Source: Onchocerca volvulus (taxonomy: Eukaryota > Nematoda > Chromadorea > Rhabditida > Onchocercidae). Taken from it: a stretch of 64,000 nt of DNA. Within the stretch, counting starts at the first letter, position 1; each line of letters begins with the position of its first letter. This document shows, in pieces, positions 35,241 to 55,371 of the stretch. The stretch spans positions 18,684,581 through 18,748,580 of the forward strand of contig HG738137.1 of assembly GCA_000499405.2 (NCBI GenBank), written 5' to 3'. A program made the translations under genes and the position numbers. Below the pieces are notes generated by a model. It worked only from the letters and a program-made list of their open reading frames with translations, was not told the DNA's origin and did no database searches.

Positions 35241-36362
35241 GCGAGAGGAAGTAATGTCAACCCAACCAGACGACAAACCAAATCGTGCAAACTATCACAT
35301 TTTTCTCCCAAAAGCGGGATTATTTTTATCTTTCACATTTATTCAATGAATACATTTTAATTGATCGTATTTAAAACAGTTCTTGGAATTTCGCATCATT
35401 TCAATCGCTCACTTTTAAATAAATACAATTGAAGTATCGGAGAGCAATGAAACAATTTGAACTGTATATCTTCCATTTCTCGTTAGCTATTATGTAAAGA
35501 AGGAAATTGGGTGAAACAGAAATAGTACAGAAGTATCTATTATCAACTGAAGTAATTGATGGTTTACAAAATGATTGATTGATTGATTTCTAACAAGGAA
35601 CTATTAAAGAATTGTTTTTAAACTAATTCATTTTCAAAGAACTGATCATTTGGAGCTGTGATGTTCGTCATCAGATTACTTCAATAATCAATATTGTTGA
35701 CGAATTTTTTATTTTCATGTTTCTAAATGCATTGAGAGTTGCATAATGATACAAGATATCTGTGGCATATTCGAAATGGCCACGTTAGCTTTTTTTTGGC
35801 CTTTTTAATTTCGATTGATGATGTTTAAACATACAGAAATCGCATACATTGCTCATTATTCTCTGACATATTGATGATGATCAACTTCAGTATTAATTGA
35901 TAAGTTTCAATTCCCAGCAAAGCATTAACTATCTTAATTTACAACTGCTAGAAAAATATAGTAAAAAACAGTTCGCCTGAACTTTTTATTGATTTTCTTT
36001 ATTCGACTCACATGCCTGCGATTCGCATCTATCCCTTCACATCTGGAACAGATTCCCGATATATTCAAAATAATATATTAAGGGAAAAAACTGTAACACA
36101 TGGCTATTGATAAGAATTTTCTTTTGTTGAAAGGCTGTTTTTTAATTTTTTTCCTATTGCTATTGCTTGAATTTACATATGGACGGAGGTAGTTTCATTT
36201 GTACATCCATTTTAATAATTGAATTCAGTTAAATAAAGTGCTTCCTGGTAAGTACAAAGAGACTGTCATTAAGTAATTTAATCAAGTGATTTACTGTAAA
36301 TAATGAGAAATGCAGTGACATATAATTATGCCATTAATTTATCGGCTCAATCTTTTTTTAGC

Positions 36363-38826
36363 ATGTACAGTGCAAGTGATTCGAATTCTATTTCGAGAAT
36401 TTTTGCAACCTCAGGTCTAACCCTAATCGCATCAAATAAATTTTCGAGAAGAAGTAAAGCAGAATGGATAATTCGTTGTAATAGTTGTAATGAACCGGTC
36501 ACACGAAAACAAGCTCTTATGGTATGCATTTTTGTCCTTCTGTAAAAATTATTAGAATTTAAAAGAATAAATACCAAATATAGACGAAATTTTCAAAATA
36601 TAAATACAAATTTCTGAAATCATTATCATAAACCAAAAATATTAATCGAAATGAATTTTTTCCTATTAAATCTAAAAGCGAAAGAAATGAAAAAAATTTT
36701 TGTTGTTCTGATACATTTTTTTTAGGAATCAGAAAAAAAAAAAAAAAAAACTGAGATTCACAATTAGGATCAAAAAAAAAAACCAGGCGTATCGTTAAAA
36801 TTTTTTTGGATTAGAATATTAGCAGGAATATGCTATTAAGATTTTATCTTAATTGTTAATTACCGAAATTGCTGAAAGATTCATGGATTCAAATTTATTT
36901 ATTCAAAACAGAATTTTGTTGGTGTAGACGAAAGAGGTGAATTCTGAATTATGCAAATTGTTTAAGCATCGGGTGATCTTTTCACTCAATAAAGTATGGC
37001 ATCGAGAACATTTCACCTGTGTTCGATGTAAATGTCCAGTCGGTCATGATGGTAGACCATTTCGAGAGTATCGCAGCAATAGAAATTTCCCGATCTGTAT
37101 CGATTGCTACATGGAAGAATATCATCCAAAATGCAACGGTTATTAGATTATTTTATATGACTAACATATCGTAACTCTTATTTGCTGAATTTTGAAAATT
37201 TAATATTTGATGTCTTTGTTTCATCTACATTAACATGCTTACTTTTCTTAAATTTAACAAATTTTTGAAATTTTATAAAAGTTCCAAACTTTTCAAAATT
37301 CGCATATTTCCACAAAATTTATTTATACAGTTTGCAACAAAGCTTTGCGCGAAACATGTGTAAGAGCAATGAACAAATTATGGCACAGATGTTGCTTTAC
37401 CTGTGCCAAATGTCATTCGCCTTTCGGAAGTAATTTCACCTTAATTTATTCGAATCCAATTTGAAATGATAGTTGAATTTTTGGAAGTCTTAAGAGTTAA
37501 TCCTATCATAAGAAAGAATAAATAACTATCGGTTTTTTTATCATTCATAATATTCTAGTATCGCTATATATTAAAGAGAAAAGAATAATTTAATCTTTCT
37601 ATAAACTTTCAAAATTTGTTTCTCCTTTTTTTTCCATAAAATTCAATCGTTAAAAAGTGCAGAAAACTTTTTTTTTTTTTTAAAAAGACGGTGAATTCCT
37701 CATTCACAACGAAAAGCCATATGATATTGACTGTTATTATCTTACGAAATATGAAAATGAACTTACACCGATAACTAATCTTAGTGCTCAGGGAGCAGTG
37801 CTTGTAAACGAGTCTTCTATGATAGGTATTCTTTTTCATTCAAATTTCAGAATCCATCTCATTGTGGTTTCTGAATTACGTTTATATGTAGAGATATGAT
37901 AAAACAGGAGAGAACTGTAAAATATACTATAGTTTCGAAATTCGTATAATCTTCAAGCAAATACTTCTTGCGTTTCTGAATTTCAACGGTCTTCCGTTAA
38001 TTTAGATGAACGTTTGCATATTCATATAATTTTTTGAAGAAACTGATGATCCATTTGTTAGTAAAACGAATGTTTAGAGGGATGAAATATCTCCAGGACA
38101 ACTGGATTAAAATTAATTAGACTAAAGTTTTAGCAAAATAGACTAAATTTTCCGGTATAACCTAAAAAAATTGTTGATTTAAAAATATAGGAACTTAAAA
38201 TAAAATTGAGTGAATCGCTTGTATTTAAAATAAATTCAGCCGGTCAAATACCAGAAAAATCTGTGCAAAAATCGCAGAATATAAAAGAGCTACAATTTCC
38301 TGCAACAACTCAAAGCATTGAAACTGGAAAAGTTACTGGAAATAATTCATCAATCAATGCTGCAATCGTTCCATTAACGTTGACCCCAATTAACGGGTCA
38401 ATAACCAAACAACCCAGGTATAATTGTATCAGCGAAGAAATGCTTAGAAAATTTAGTATCGAGAACTGATGATCTCTGAACTTTAAGAAGTGATCACATT
38501 GTTTGAAATGATTTCAATAGAATATCACTCTTTGAAACCATTATCATTTAAGATTTGCAGCTACTTTTCGAGGGAACTTCTTGATCTTTTCCTATTATCG
38601 ATGACTTATTTCTTCAAATATTTCTAGTGCAAATTTCTCGAACATTCTTCTCTGCCATTTTTGCTTCTATTCCAGATCATTCCCATTAGAAACATCATCA
38701 AAATCATCTGAATCCACGTCAACCAACACAAGTACAACACCATTATTCACCACAACAGCTGCACCTCCTACAACTATTGAAACAACTGCTCCACCGAAGT
38801 CAGCATTATCAGAATCTTCAAAATAG
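36363..38826 (+). CDS. Two-LIM-domain protein with Ser/Thr-rich tail
   Basis: Exons: 36363-36521, 36967-37138, 37331-37429, 37688-37825, 38191-38417 and 38676-38826. The first LIM has CNSCNEP, then VWHREHFTCVRCKCPVG and ICIDCYMEEYHPKC. The second has VCNKAL, LWHRCCFTCAKCHSPFG and NEKPYDIDCYYLTKYE. LIM domains are zinc-binding protein-interaction modules. The C-terminal part is Ser/Thr/Pro-rich (TSKSSESTSTNTSTTPLF-like) and without a known domain. The start ATG 36363 sits one base after TCTTTTTTTAG, a likely trans-splice acceptor. The exon 2 acceptor TTTAAG|CAT gives canonical LIM spacing; using GTGTAG at 36927 would insert 13 residues between the zinc knuckles. The phase of exon 4 (1) does not match exon 5 (0), so a short exon or alternative donor is missing. 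The subfamily is not identified. Confidence 0.8.
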
Positions 38827-40333
38827 ACTTTTTTTGAAAATATTTTGAAAAGTAACTGAGCATAGAGTGGACACACAATGATTTCATATTTCAAATATCC
38901 AAGAAGAAGTGATTTCGTTGATCAAATTTATCATATCAAGTCATCTGATATATCATTCAGTGCTTCTTTGCATGATAATTTCCTATTCCATAACTTATAA
39001 AAATCTCTGCAAAGGCAATCAGTGCATGATGCAAGTTTATTTGCTAAAAATGAAGCATGGAAAGAAGTTCACATATTGACATAGTAATACTATAATAAGA
39101 CCGGAATAAATCAATTTGGTGCAAAGTAATGAAAGAACTTTATGAATTCAAGCACAATTTATAAATAATCTAAATTTCGCAAATGTACTTTAACTGTACG
39201 GCAATCAAAGTGATTCCCTCCCGAGAATTCCCTAGTACTAATGCATTTGGTAAAGGGATCCGAGCAAAAAGTAAAAGCATTGTTCGATTTGACTTGATGA
39301 AGCATCATTTGCAGATGCAATCGAAAGATAAGCTACAAATAGTATCAAATTTTTGCATTCAGATGGAACCAAATGTAAGAATCCACTATACTAATAACTC
39401 ACCATCTAATCATATTTCAAGCTAATATCGTGATTGTCATTTTAACAATGGATAATGAATATGAATGATAACGACTGATACTAATATCGTGAATTGGTGC
39501 AGATAATCTTATCATTTTTCCAAGAAATTGGTGAAAATTGGTGACAATCTAAAGTCATATGCCAAAATTATTCTAAAAAAAATCGCAGATATGTTTCAAG
39601 AATTGAATATATCAATACTAATCCTCATTGATAGTCAAAATGCACAAACAAACATACCCTGAACAATAATTACATTAATTTTTTTAATGAAAGCATAGGA
39701 AAAATAAACAGCATTTTTGTACACGGAAAAAATAAAGATTATAAATGAAATAAAACAGCAAATTTTTCACTATATTTTTTAAAAAGCCATCAGTCATAAT
39801 TTTTTTGTAAAAGCTTAACAGTTTCAGAGAGTTTTTTGAAAATGCTATTTAAAAAATATAAATATATAATCAATAACTGAATGTGTAATCAATAATTAAT
39901 TTATAAAATTAATCAACAGTATAGTAATTGACTTTAAAAAATTATGTACAATGAAGAAGAAGACAAATGAAGGCGAAAATTCAATAAAAATAAGAAAAAA
40001 ATATGTTGTGAGTTAGATTGCTGCGTGGGATATGTAACATATTGAATTTTTAATTTTATTATTTTATTAACAAATCTTTTCAAAATCAAATTTTAACGCT
40101 TGGCAAGTTTTTTGAGCAAATGAGTGGAATTTTCAGCAGAGAAAAATGCAGATAGGAAAGAAACGGATGCGTAAAATTGTTACTATAATTAATATTTTTC
40201 TATCCACAAATGACTAAATTAATTTATTGAGCAAAAGCTCAAGATATCATTAATTTTCAGACTGCAAAAAGTAATGCACAAAACAATGCAGCTGCAGGAT
40301 GAGCTAATTAAGTGGAACAAATATGGATAGTAA
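38827..40333. other. Intergenic between convergent LIM and PASK genes
   Basis: AT-rich 3' flanks. An 80-codon frame at 39183-39425 (+) has no splice or homology support. Nothing else is seen. Confidence 0.4.
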
Positions 40334-48124
<7,791 letters not shown>

Positions 48125-50027
48125 CTAAAAAATATTACAATTTGTTAGCTGAAAAATACGATTAAAATTTGCATGTCATTCAATGCACTTTCGAATTTTC
48201 ACCGAATTAAATAACAAATTCTAATAGCAAAAAAATTTAAGAGGAAATAATAAAATCAAGCTCAGCCAAACAAAAGCAGAATGATGAATTAATGATAAAA
48301 AAAAAAGTCTTCAGAATATAAGCAATCGAAAATTTCAACAAAATTTTCACATATTTTTGTGAAAATTTTGATAATTTAGAAGAAAAAAATCACATTTCGT
48401 TTCAATTTTAAATAAATGCACCGAATCAATATGAAATAAAATTTAATTATTAGTCTCGAATAACAACTAGAAATATTACTCTAAAGGTAAACGATATATA
48501 AGGAGTGAAACTTTTCACCTAATATCAAGTAATACATTAAGAAGTAAAAATTACGGTTATAATCCCGAAATTTATCACAAAATGACATGATCTTCTAAGT
48601 CAGAAAAGATATTGCCATCATCAATGATAGCAATCATGATTCCTAAATGAATCTGAATGAATCCAAATGATGAATCTGAATCTTTCTGCTTTTTTGCTAA
48701 TATTATGCATTTCTTTAGCGTTCAAAGAAGATGGTTGGTTGCTTATTGGATATTATTTCAGGATCCTTACTAGTATTACAATATCTTTCTCCTTAACTTA
48801 TTCCAGTTCCTCATGAAACTTGAAACTTGTCTAGTATTGAGAAGCAATTTGTTTCTTTTTTTGTCATCAATTCCTTTCAAATGTTTCAAAAAGGAGTCTT
48901 TCAGAATCCAGATTTTTGACATTGAATATATGCGTAAAATAGAAGAAGCTTACAATTTCTAAAGTGTAGCTTCTAAACTTCTCATAGAGAGGAATGAAAT
49001 GTACTCATTCAAGCAAACAATTTTGTTTACCTGGCTTTCCTATTGAAGGTCGTGGAAAAAACAACGATTTTTCACTTAGCTTTTGCAGCAAAAGTGCTTT
49101 TGTTATAAATCAACAAAACGTATTTCATAGCAAAACAGTCTGGTTGAAAAATAATCGTTTATCAATAATCGAAAGTAAAAATAGCACTTTTTGAATTCAA
49201 ATCAAATTTTATCAATTGATTCACGTCAAATCAGTATCTATTATCAATTGATTTGATATTGCAAATGACGTTCAAAATGGTGATTATACGACTAAAATGA
49301 AAAAGATATGTGCAAAAAGAAAAAAGAAAAAAAATTAGTTTGAAAATTCGAAGCGAACAAAATATTTTAATCAATATTAGTTGATATGAGAAATTCACCA
49401 GTTGTTGTTGCATAGTTTGCATCGCTTGGGTAAAATATTGAAGAGAGGCAAGAGTTTTCCTTCAATTTTCAAGAAATGTTTACAGAATAGAAGATTGAGT
49501 ATTGGATGAGTGAGGATCGCTCTTATCAGTGATAAATGATAAAAGCAAACTTTTTGCATGAGAGAATCTTTACCTCTAAGAAAAATATGTAATGCTTGAC
49601 TTTTTAGTTAATACTTGCTCATATTGAAATCGTTCATTTTAAGATTAAGATAACTGGGTAAATTTGAAATAAAATTTATCAAAAGATTCAATTGAATATA
49701 TTTTCTTTTTTTAACGAATACTAAAGGTCAACATCTTTGCATACGATACATGAGGATAGGAATATTTGTCGAAAACTTTACTAATTGAAACGAAGAGAAA
49801 ATAATAATATATATTAAAAACACGAATCGCGACAAAAATTAATTAGCTATAATATCAAGGAAATTTGAAATGACATGTGATCGCATGTTACTAATACTAA
49901 TTATCACTATTATCACCTATCAATATCATCTAGCAATCACCTAGCAATCTAGGATCACTTAGCAAGCCATTTCAGTTATATGTGCATCATTCAAAAATTA
50001 TGCTTGTCATAAGAGCAAATCGTAGTT

Positions 50028-50068
50028 GACATACGACATGCGTGCTGCATGCATGCATGTCGTATGTC
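50028..50068. repeat. 14-bp inverted repeat with GCATGC loop
   Basis: GACATACGACATGC (50028-50041) is perfectly complementary to GCATGTCGTATGTC (50055-50068) around a 13-base spacer that itself contains GCATGCAT. Confidence 0.85.
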
Positions 50069-50072
50069 TAAT

Positions 50073-50138
50073 CATTAATACATTCAAATGATCTACAGAA
50101 TTCAACTAAGCATTAATACATTCAACTGATCTACAGAA
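50073..50138. repeat. 28-bp near-identical direct repeat
   Basis: CATTAATACATTCAAATGAT plus CTACAGAA at 50073-50100 recurs at 50111-50138 with one substitution, separated by 10 bases. It directly follows the inverted repeat at 50028-50068. Confidence 0.85.
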
Positions 50139-51288
50139 ATGTTTATATTTTTCAAAATTTCGCTGAAATGGCAGGAAGAAAGGACAACATGCAGCTGCTC
50201 ACTCCATTAACAAATGCTATTGTTTAACAAAACAAATGCTATTGTTATCAGTTTACATAGTTTATAGCTTCACAGTATATCACATGTCATTAGTGTGAAG
50301 TGATAGGGTGATTAAATTGCGATCTGATAATTAGAAGATAATTTGCACTGTAACTTGGAATGGTATTCGAGTATTGATTGGTATGGTATTGATTGTTTAT
50401 TGATTGATTTTGTAATCTGATGTAATCCAACAATGCGTATTGTAAGTTTTCATTTCATTTTCATTAAACTATAGAATAACTATTAATGATGGCTTCAAAC
50501 GTTTGCTATCAAATTATTACATTCAAAATCCTAAAACTTCTATACTTTATTTGAAATAATAAAATAAAACATAAATATTTAATAATTAAATAAAAATTTT
50601 CTCTAAAATTCATGACATTAAAAAATTCAACGATATTTTAAAAAAATCCAAAAATTCAAATGATGTATATTAAAAATTCAAAAATCAAAAATTGTGAGAA
50701 ATTATTAAAAATTAAAAAAAAATACTACATACTCAAAAATCCAAGTCAGTCAAACTATTCAAATCGAACGCACGTCAAATGTAATATGACACGTAAATTC
50801 TAAATCTATCCAATTCCAAATTGAGCAAAAGTTTTCGCTAAATGAAAAATTTTAAATTGAAGAATCAAATTAAACGAAAGAGTCTTTCTTTCAAGAAAAA
50901 CAAATATATACAAATTCTCATAATTGGCTGGTTTTTTATTTGCATGTATTTAAGACGTCAATGTTGGAACAGCAACTGATAAACTTGCTTATCGATAGAA
51001 TTCAAATTGGTAAACAATTCAAAACATTTCAGACTTCCACTCAATCAAAACTCGATTCAAATCGCAAAAATTAAAATTCGAAGTATATTTGGGGTTAAAG
51101 TACATTTGATATATGAAATACATGTGCGTTTGTTGCTGCACAATCTTCCAAATGCTCTAAATAGATGCATTATATCAAACAAAATCATTTCTGATATTCG
51201 ATTAGCATTTTCAGTAATCAAATATCATCCGAAATATTTTACTAAATATATATTTCAAGATGTTTTTCAAAATCAAAAAGATTATAAC

Positions 51289-51360
51289 GGCATGCATGAT
51301 ACATGCATGCAGTAGCATGCACATACCGGATTTTTTAGCGCAGTAAACATGCATGCATGA
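51289..51360. repeat. Cluster of GCATGC palindromes
   Basis: Within about 70 bases are five GCATGC/TGCATG blocks, including CATGCATGATACATGCATG (self-complementary arms) and a second CATGCATGCATG near 51348. The density is far above what this AT-rich background predicts. Confidence 0.7.
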
Positions 51361-52099
51361 TAAATATGTAAACATCACTGACATTATTACATAATAATGT
51401 CATCGATGTTTATATGAATAAGTTATAATTGCGAGAACACGCTCGATTGATAAAATTCCAAAACTTCCCGCAGGAAAAAAAACCTCACGCAGCGTCTCAT
51501 GAACTCTTTACTTCATTATAATTACTAATCCTTATCAGTATTATCAATGATAAATATCAGTTATACAATAATGGAAGTCTAATCGGCAGGGAAATAAAAA
51601 TATAAAAAAAAGGATTCGTCAGCATAAGATCGGAATTATTTTATCAACAGAAAATTTCATATTACAATGAATGTTCGGAAGAGGAATTTCTGGAGTGACA
51701 TATTTTGGATAACAGCAACAAATTTGAATAATGTATTACATCAGGATTTTGTTGTCACAAAATGAGGACATCATAGTAGCTCATTATTCCTCGACAAAGA
51801 CTCAGAAAGAGAACATTTCAAAAAACTCTTTTTACTCGAACTCTTGCAATATAATCGGAAAATCAGAATAAAATACTGAATGCTTCAACGGGAAAAACAA
51901 ACGGATGATTGCACTTCTACAATTGCAAAATAATTCAGGATTAAGCGAGAAAAAAAAAGGCACTTTACTTGGGTGATAAGATAGACGATATACGATAGAT
52001 GATTTGGCAGTGATATTGCCAAGCACTTCCGGCAATAATCTTAAATTCATCAAATTTCATTTTCAAAACAAAAAATTTTTTTCAACAACTCATAATAAT

Positions 52100-52490
52100 A
52101 GCATATGATTCTTTCTCAAGTTTTGACATCCTCTCCTCCTGAAAAAAATGTTGAAATGGCAGTGATCAAAAAGTTTGGCACAATGTTGATAATGGTTGAT
52201 AACGAAGTATTCACGTGAATTTGAGCACTGCCATTGACGTAAACATGAGGTGACGATTGGGAAGTGATGGATGATAAGGTTGAAAAGTTGGAATAGAAAC
52301 AGCTGTTCTGCCGCACTCCTGTGTACTTCAGTTTCACATCCATCCTTTATTTCTGTAATTCTTCCTGAGGGTTCTTACCTTATCTTCCATTTCCGGTCCC
52401 AATTACACTGCACCGGTATGGGAATTCGGAATTCATTACGGATTATCTTTCCCCTCGTGATGAATCCTCCGGAAGTGTAATTATATTATC
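52100..52490 (-). promoter_or_regulatory. Less AT-rich island, possible distal PASK 5' region
   Basis: Base composition rises locally and low-complexity A/T runs disappear. On the minus strand an ATGGAAGATAAG lies directly before GTAAGA (about 52378-52395), a perfect donor. A 75-codon minus frame (52116-52343) is open here too. The phase of that donor does not directly match the first visible PASK exon, so the link is a guess. Confidence 0.25.
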
Positions 52491-53167
52491 AACCAATTAG
52501 TAATTTCCAGAAGAGAGTATTTTTAAATATTATTTAATTAAAAAAATTTTTTCAGTAGTAGATGAAAGAAAAATGAGCTAATTATTGTCAGAGTTATTTA
52601 TAATGAAATGATTGTGAGCTTGCTAGAAACTAGAAATTTTCATGAAGTAAATATAAAATGATTAATTACAGCAATTAACTCCATATTCTCCTCATTGAAC
52701 CTATATTTTGAGGAACTATATTCTAGATCATCCAAATCCTTATTGATTAATGAGTTGATAAAGGACGTATCTTATCAATGTACCGTTTCCTATTTATAAA
52801 ACATTTCATAATTTGGCAATTTAAGAGTTGCTATTAAATGAAATATTCACTACTTCAACTCTTCAGCAAGATGAATAATCATTAATGACAATAAATAATG
52901 TGACAAATAATATTTGCGAAATAACTTCATTTCAGACTTAGTGATTCATCTCAGTTGAGAGGACGGATATTTCGCTGATTCATAATTTCTAGTAAATTCC
53001 AGAAAATCAGTTTTATCGTAATAAATACGCAGATTTGGTATATGACAAATTGTAAACAAACTTCTTTTAAAAATAATCGTCCCTTGTTTTTCTATTTATA
53101 CCACATGACAGAATAAAGATGAAAGTATAGAAATATGATGAAATGAGAAGAAAGAGAAATGAGTCTT

Positions 53168-53200
53168 TTTTGGTACCAGGCTAAAAGCCTGGTACCAAAA
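53168..53200. repeat. Perfect 15-bp hairpin with 3-base loop
   Basis: TTTTGGTACCAGGCT (53168-53182), AAA, AGCCTGGTACCAAAA (53186-53200). It is followed at once by GACAGGCTTTTGG, a partial further copy of one arm. There is no flanking coding sequence. Confidence 0.9.
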
Positions 53201-53501
53201 GACAGGCTTTTGGAACTAACAAGGATCATTATCATTGGAATTAAGTGTCACCAATTATACCTCAGAATGGGTAATGAATTCTCAATCTAATAGTAAAATA
53301 TATATATATATATATTTTTTTTTAAAGACACCAGATAGATAAATACAAGAGATAAAATTAGCTAGTGAAGGATATCAAATGACATCATTCCAACGAAATT
53401 ATTGATTTGTCGGACAAGATGATACAAGGAAGAAATAAAACAGGAAGATTTAAACCAGTAATTGAAAAACATTAATTAGAGGAAATCCATTAATAGAATG
53501 A

Positions 53502-53533
53502 TTTTCGATGTACAGTACTGTATACATCGAAAA
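53502..53533. repeat. Inverted repeat around a CAGTACTG palindrome
   Basis: TTTTCGATGTA (53502-53512) and TACATCGAAAA (53523-53533) are perfect complements; the 10-base centre CAGTACTGTA is itself largely palindromic, so nearly the whole 32 bases can fold. Confidence 0.85.
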
Positions 53534-53981
53534 AATAAATATAAAAAGTAAAAATTTTGCCATAAATCAAATAAACGACAACAAATTGTCTAATCCATTC
53601 ATTACCAAGACAGAACTGTCAATGGGAGAAAGTTAAATTTTCGAACAAAAAGCATTTTTAACTGAAAAAGTGGACATTTAGAACTAACAACAAAAAAGTT
53701 AGATAAGAAATAGAAGAAACACAACTGCTTTAAAAACGAGTCATTCGATGACGAAAGTAATATATTTCATTCATTTGTAAAATGAAATTGGACCAAGTTC
53801 AAGTTCTTAAATTTCGAAATAACATGAAAGCTTTTCGCAAGATTTATCAGACACGAAGTATTGGTCCGATCGATAAATTTTCGAAATTTAATTTAAGCGC
53901 AAAGTCAGTTGAGAACTATCATAGAAATCAGTGAATGTTATGAAATTGCATTCCTCTCACTAATGCAATGATCCATAGTCG

Positions 53982-54061
53982 TAAATAATCTTTCCTTTTA
54001 TTCTAACTTTTTGTCTTATAATTAAATAATCTTTCCTTTTATTCTAACTTTTTGTCTTATA
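53982..54061. repeat. 39-bp perfect tandem duplication
   Basis: The 39 bases beginning TAAATAATCTTTCCTTTTAT at 53982-54020 recur identically at 54023-54061, with two bases (AT) between. A recent local duplication is likely. Confidence 0.9.
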
Positions 54062-54924
54062 TTGTATTGCTGAAGATTTACTTGAAGCCGTAACATAAAG
54101 CAGATAAGAAAAGCAACAATGTAATGATTATTTAATATATATATTTTTCTTTTGTTTCATTTTTGAATAATAAAATGAAATTTTTAAAATCCATATTTAT
54201 GACTTAAAATTTCATTGAAAATAGATAAATAGAAACTAAGAAAGAATGCGAAACGTTTGTATGACTTTTTTTTTTTGCAAAGGAATGAGCAAAAGTGTGG
54301 AAAAAGAAATGTAGAAATATAAATGTAGAAATAAAAAAAGAAATATTTGCATGAATGTAACCAACAGGTGGATTGATGGGAAATGAAAAAAGTAATTAAT
54401 AAAGCGAATTAATGAAATCGAAAGAAAAAAGCTATGGAAAGGAAAAGATTATTTCGTTCACAAGAATTGTTAAATAATAGCATGGGACAGAAGAGATGCA
54501 AAAAATGTCTGAAAACATTTAATATTTCAAAAACCTTCAAAAAAATTTTTTTCAATAGAAAGAGGAAAATTAAAGAGCAGAGATGCACGGATATACTCAA
54601 CAAGCACAAAAGTTTATTGAAAATAATTTTATTTGTTTGTGAATTTGACGATTATTACTACGGAAAAAGAAGGGAAAGGAAGAATCACAAAGCTCAAATA
54701 TTGTTGGAAATTAAAAAATTTTAAAGTTTAAATTAATAAATTTGCTTTATACCAATTCAATCACATGTATAAATAATGAAACAAAGCGTTAAATTTGAAA
54801 GTTTTGAAAAAAAAATATTTTTTTCGGGAAAACTTCCTTTTTTGTTAAAAAAAAGAAAAAAAAAAATTGGGAAGAAATGTATTTCTGAGAAGGATGAACA
54901 GATTGATGACAGTAGATATTAGAA

Positions 54925-55020
54925 AGGTCGAACGATCGGTGTCAGGCAAGGCGAGGTTGTACCTGTACCGATCTATCCATCGCATTGCTCTAATTTACGA
55001 GATTTGTGCCGCGTAATTTG
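54925..55020 (-). other. Less AT-rich patch with possible short 5' exon
   Basis: A roughly 95-base block stands out in composition. On the minus strand ATGGATAGATCGGTACAG is followed by GTACAA, a possible donor. It could be a distal first exon of PASK or of an unseen transcript, or part of an uncharacterised noncoding RNA. No homology is recognised. Confidence 0.2.
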
Positions 55021-55343
55021 TTTCATTTTTTTGGATGCAAGAGAAAATTCCCGAAAAAATTTGGGAAAGTTGATGAAAGCGAGATAGAAATGATAGAAGG
55101 GAAGAAGATGAAGCATTTCAGCCAACAGAATCTCGAATTAAGAGATTCTAAAGTTCATTTTTCTGCAAATTGATGGATTATTTAATTTAAATAAATTTAT
55201 ATTGTAAATTGATAGTTTTGGAAATGATAAATTTCCAGACTTATGTGAGACACTCTTCCTTTTTTTTTTTTTACATGAATGAAATATTTGTCTACAAATC
55301 ATTTGTAAACAATTATTCGAGACATGTCGATTTCTTGAATTTA

Positions 55344-55371
55344 ATTAAATCGAATTTTAATTCGATTTAAT
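55344..55371. repeat. 13-bp inverted repeat
   Basis: ATTAAATCGAATT (55344-55356) and AATTCGATTTAAT (55359-55371) are perfect complements with a TT loop. Confidence 0.8.

Larger units (their letters stand above)
32843..36362. other. Intergenic between ShKT and LIM genes
   Basis: About 3.5 kb between divergent genes. It contains the repeat-flanked purine tract (33531-33667) and a less AT-rich block (34680-35300). A 72-codon minus-strand frame at 34682-34900 (hydrophobic segment WYFLFAVIVVGLFEFF) lacks an ATG and any homolog I know. No exon is supported. Confidence 0.4.

Noticed and set aside
39183..39425. 80-codon plus-strand frame after the LIM gene
   Set aside because: No recognisable domain, no link to the LIM reading frame, which already has its stop at 38826.
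51007..51315. 102-codon plus-strand frame
   Set aside because: No motif, AT-driven composition, no splice context, ends in the GCATGC cluster; consistent with chance.
54434..54724. 96-codon Lys/Arg-rich plus-strand frame
   Set aside because: Composition follows the A-rich DNA; a CxxC pair (CKKC) alone is not enough to support a gene.
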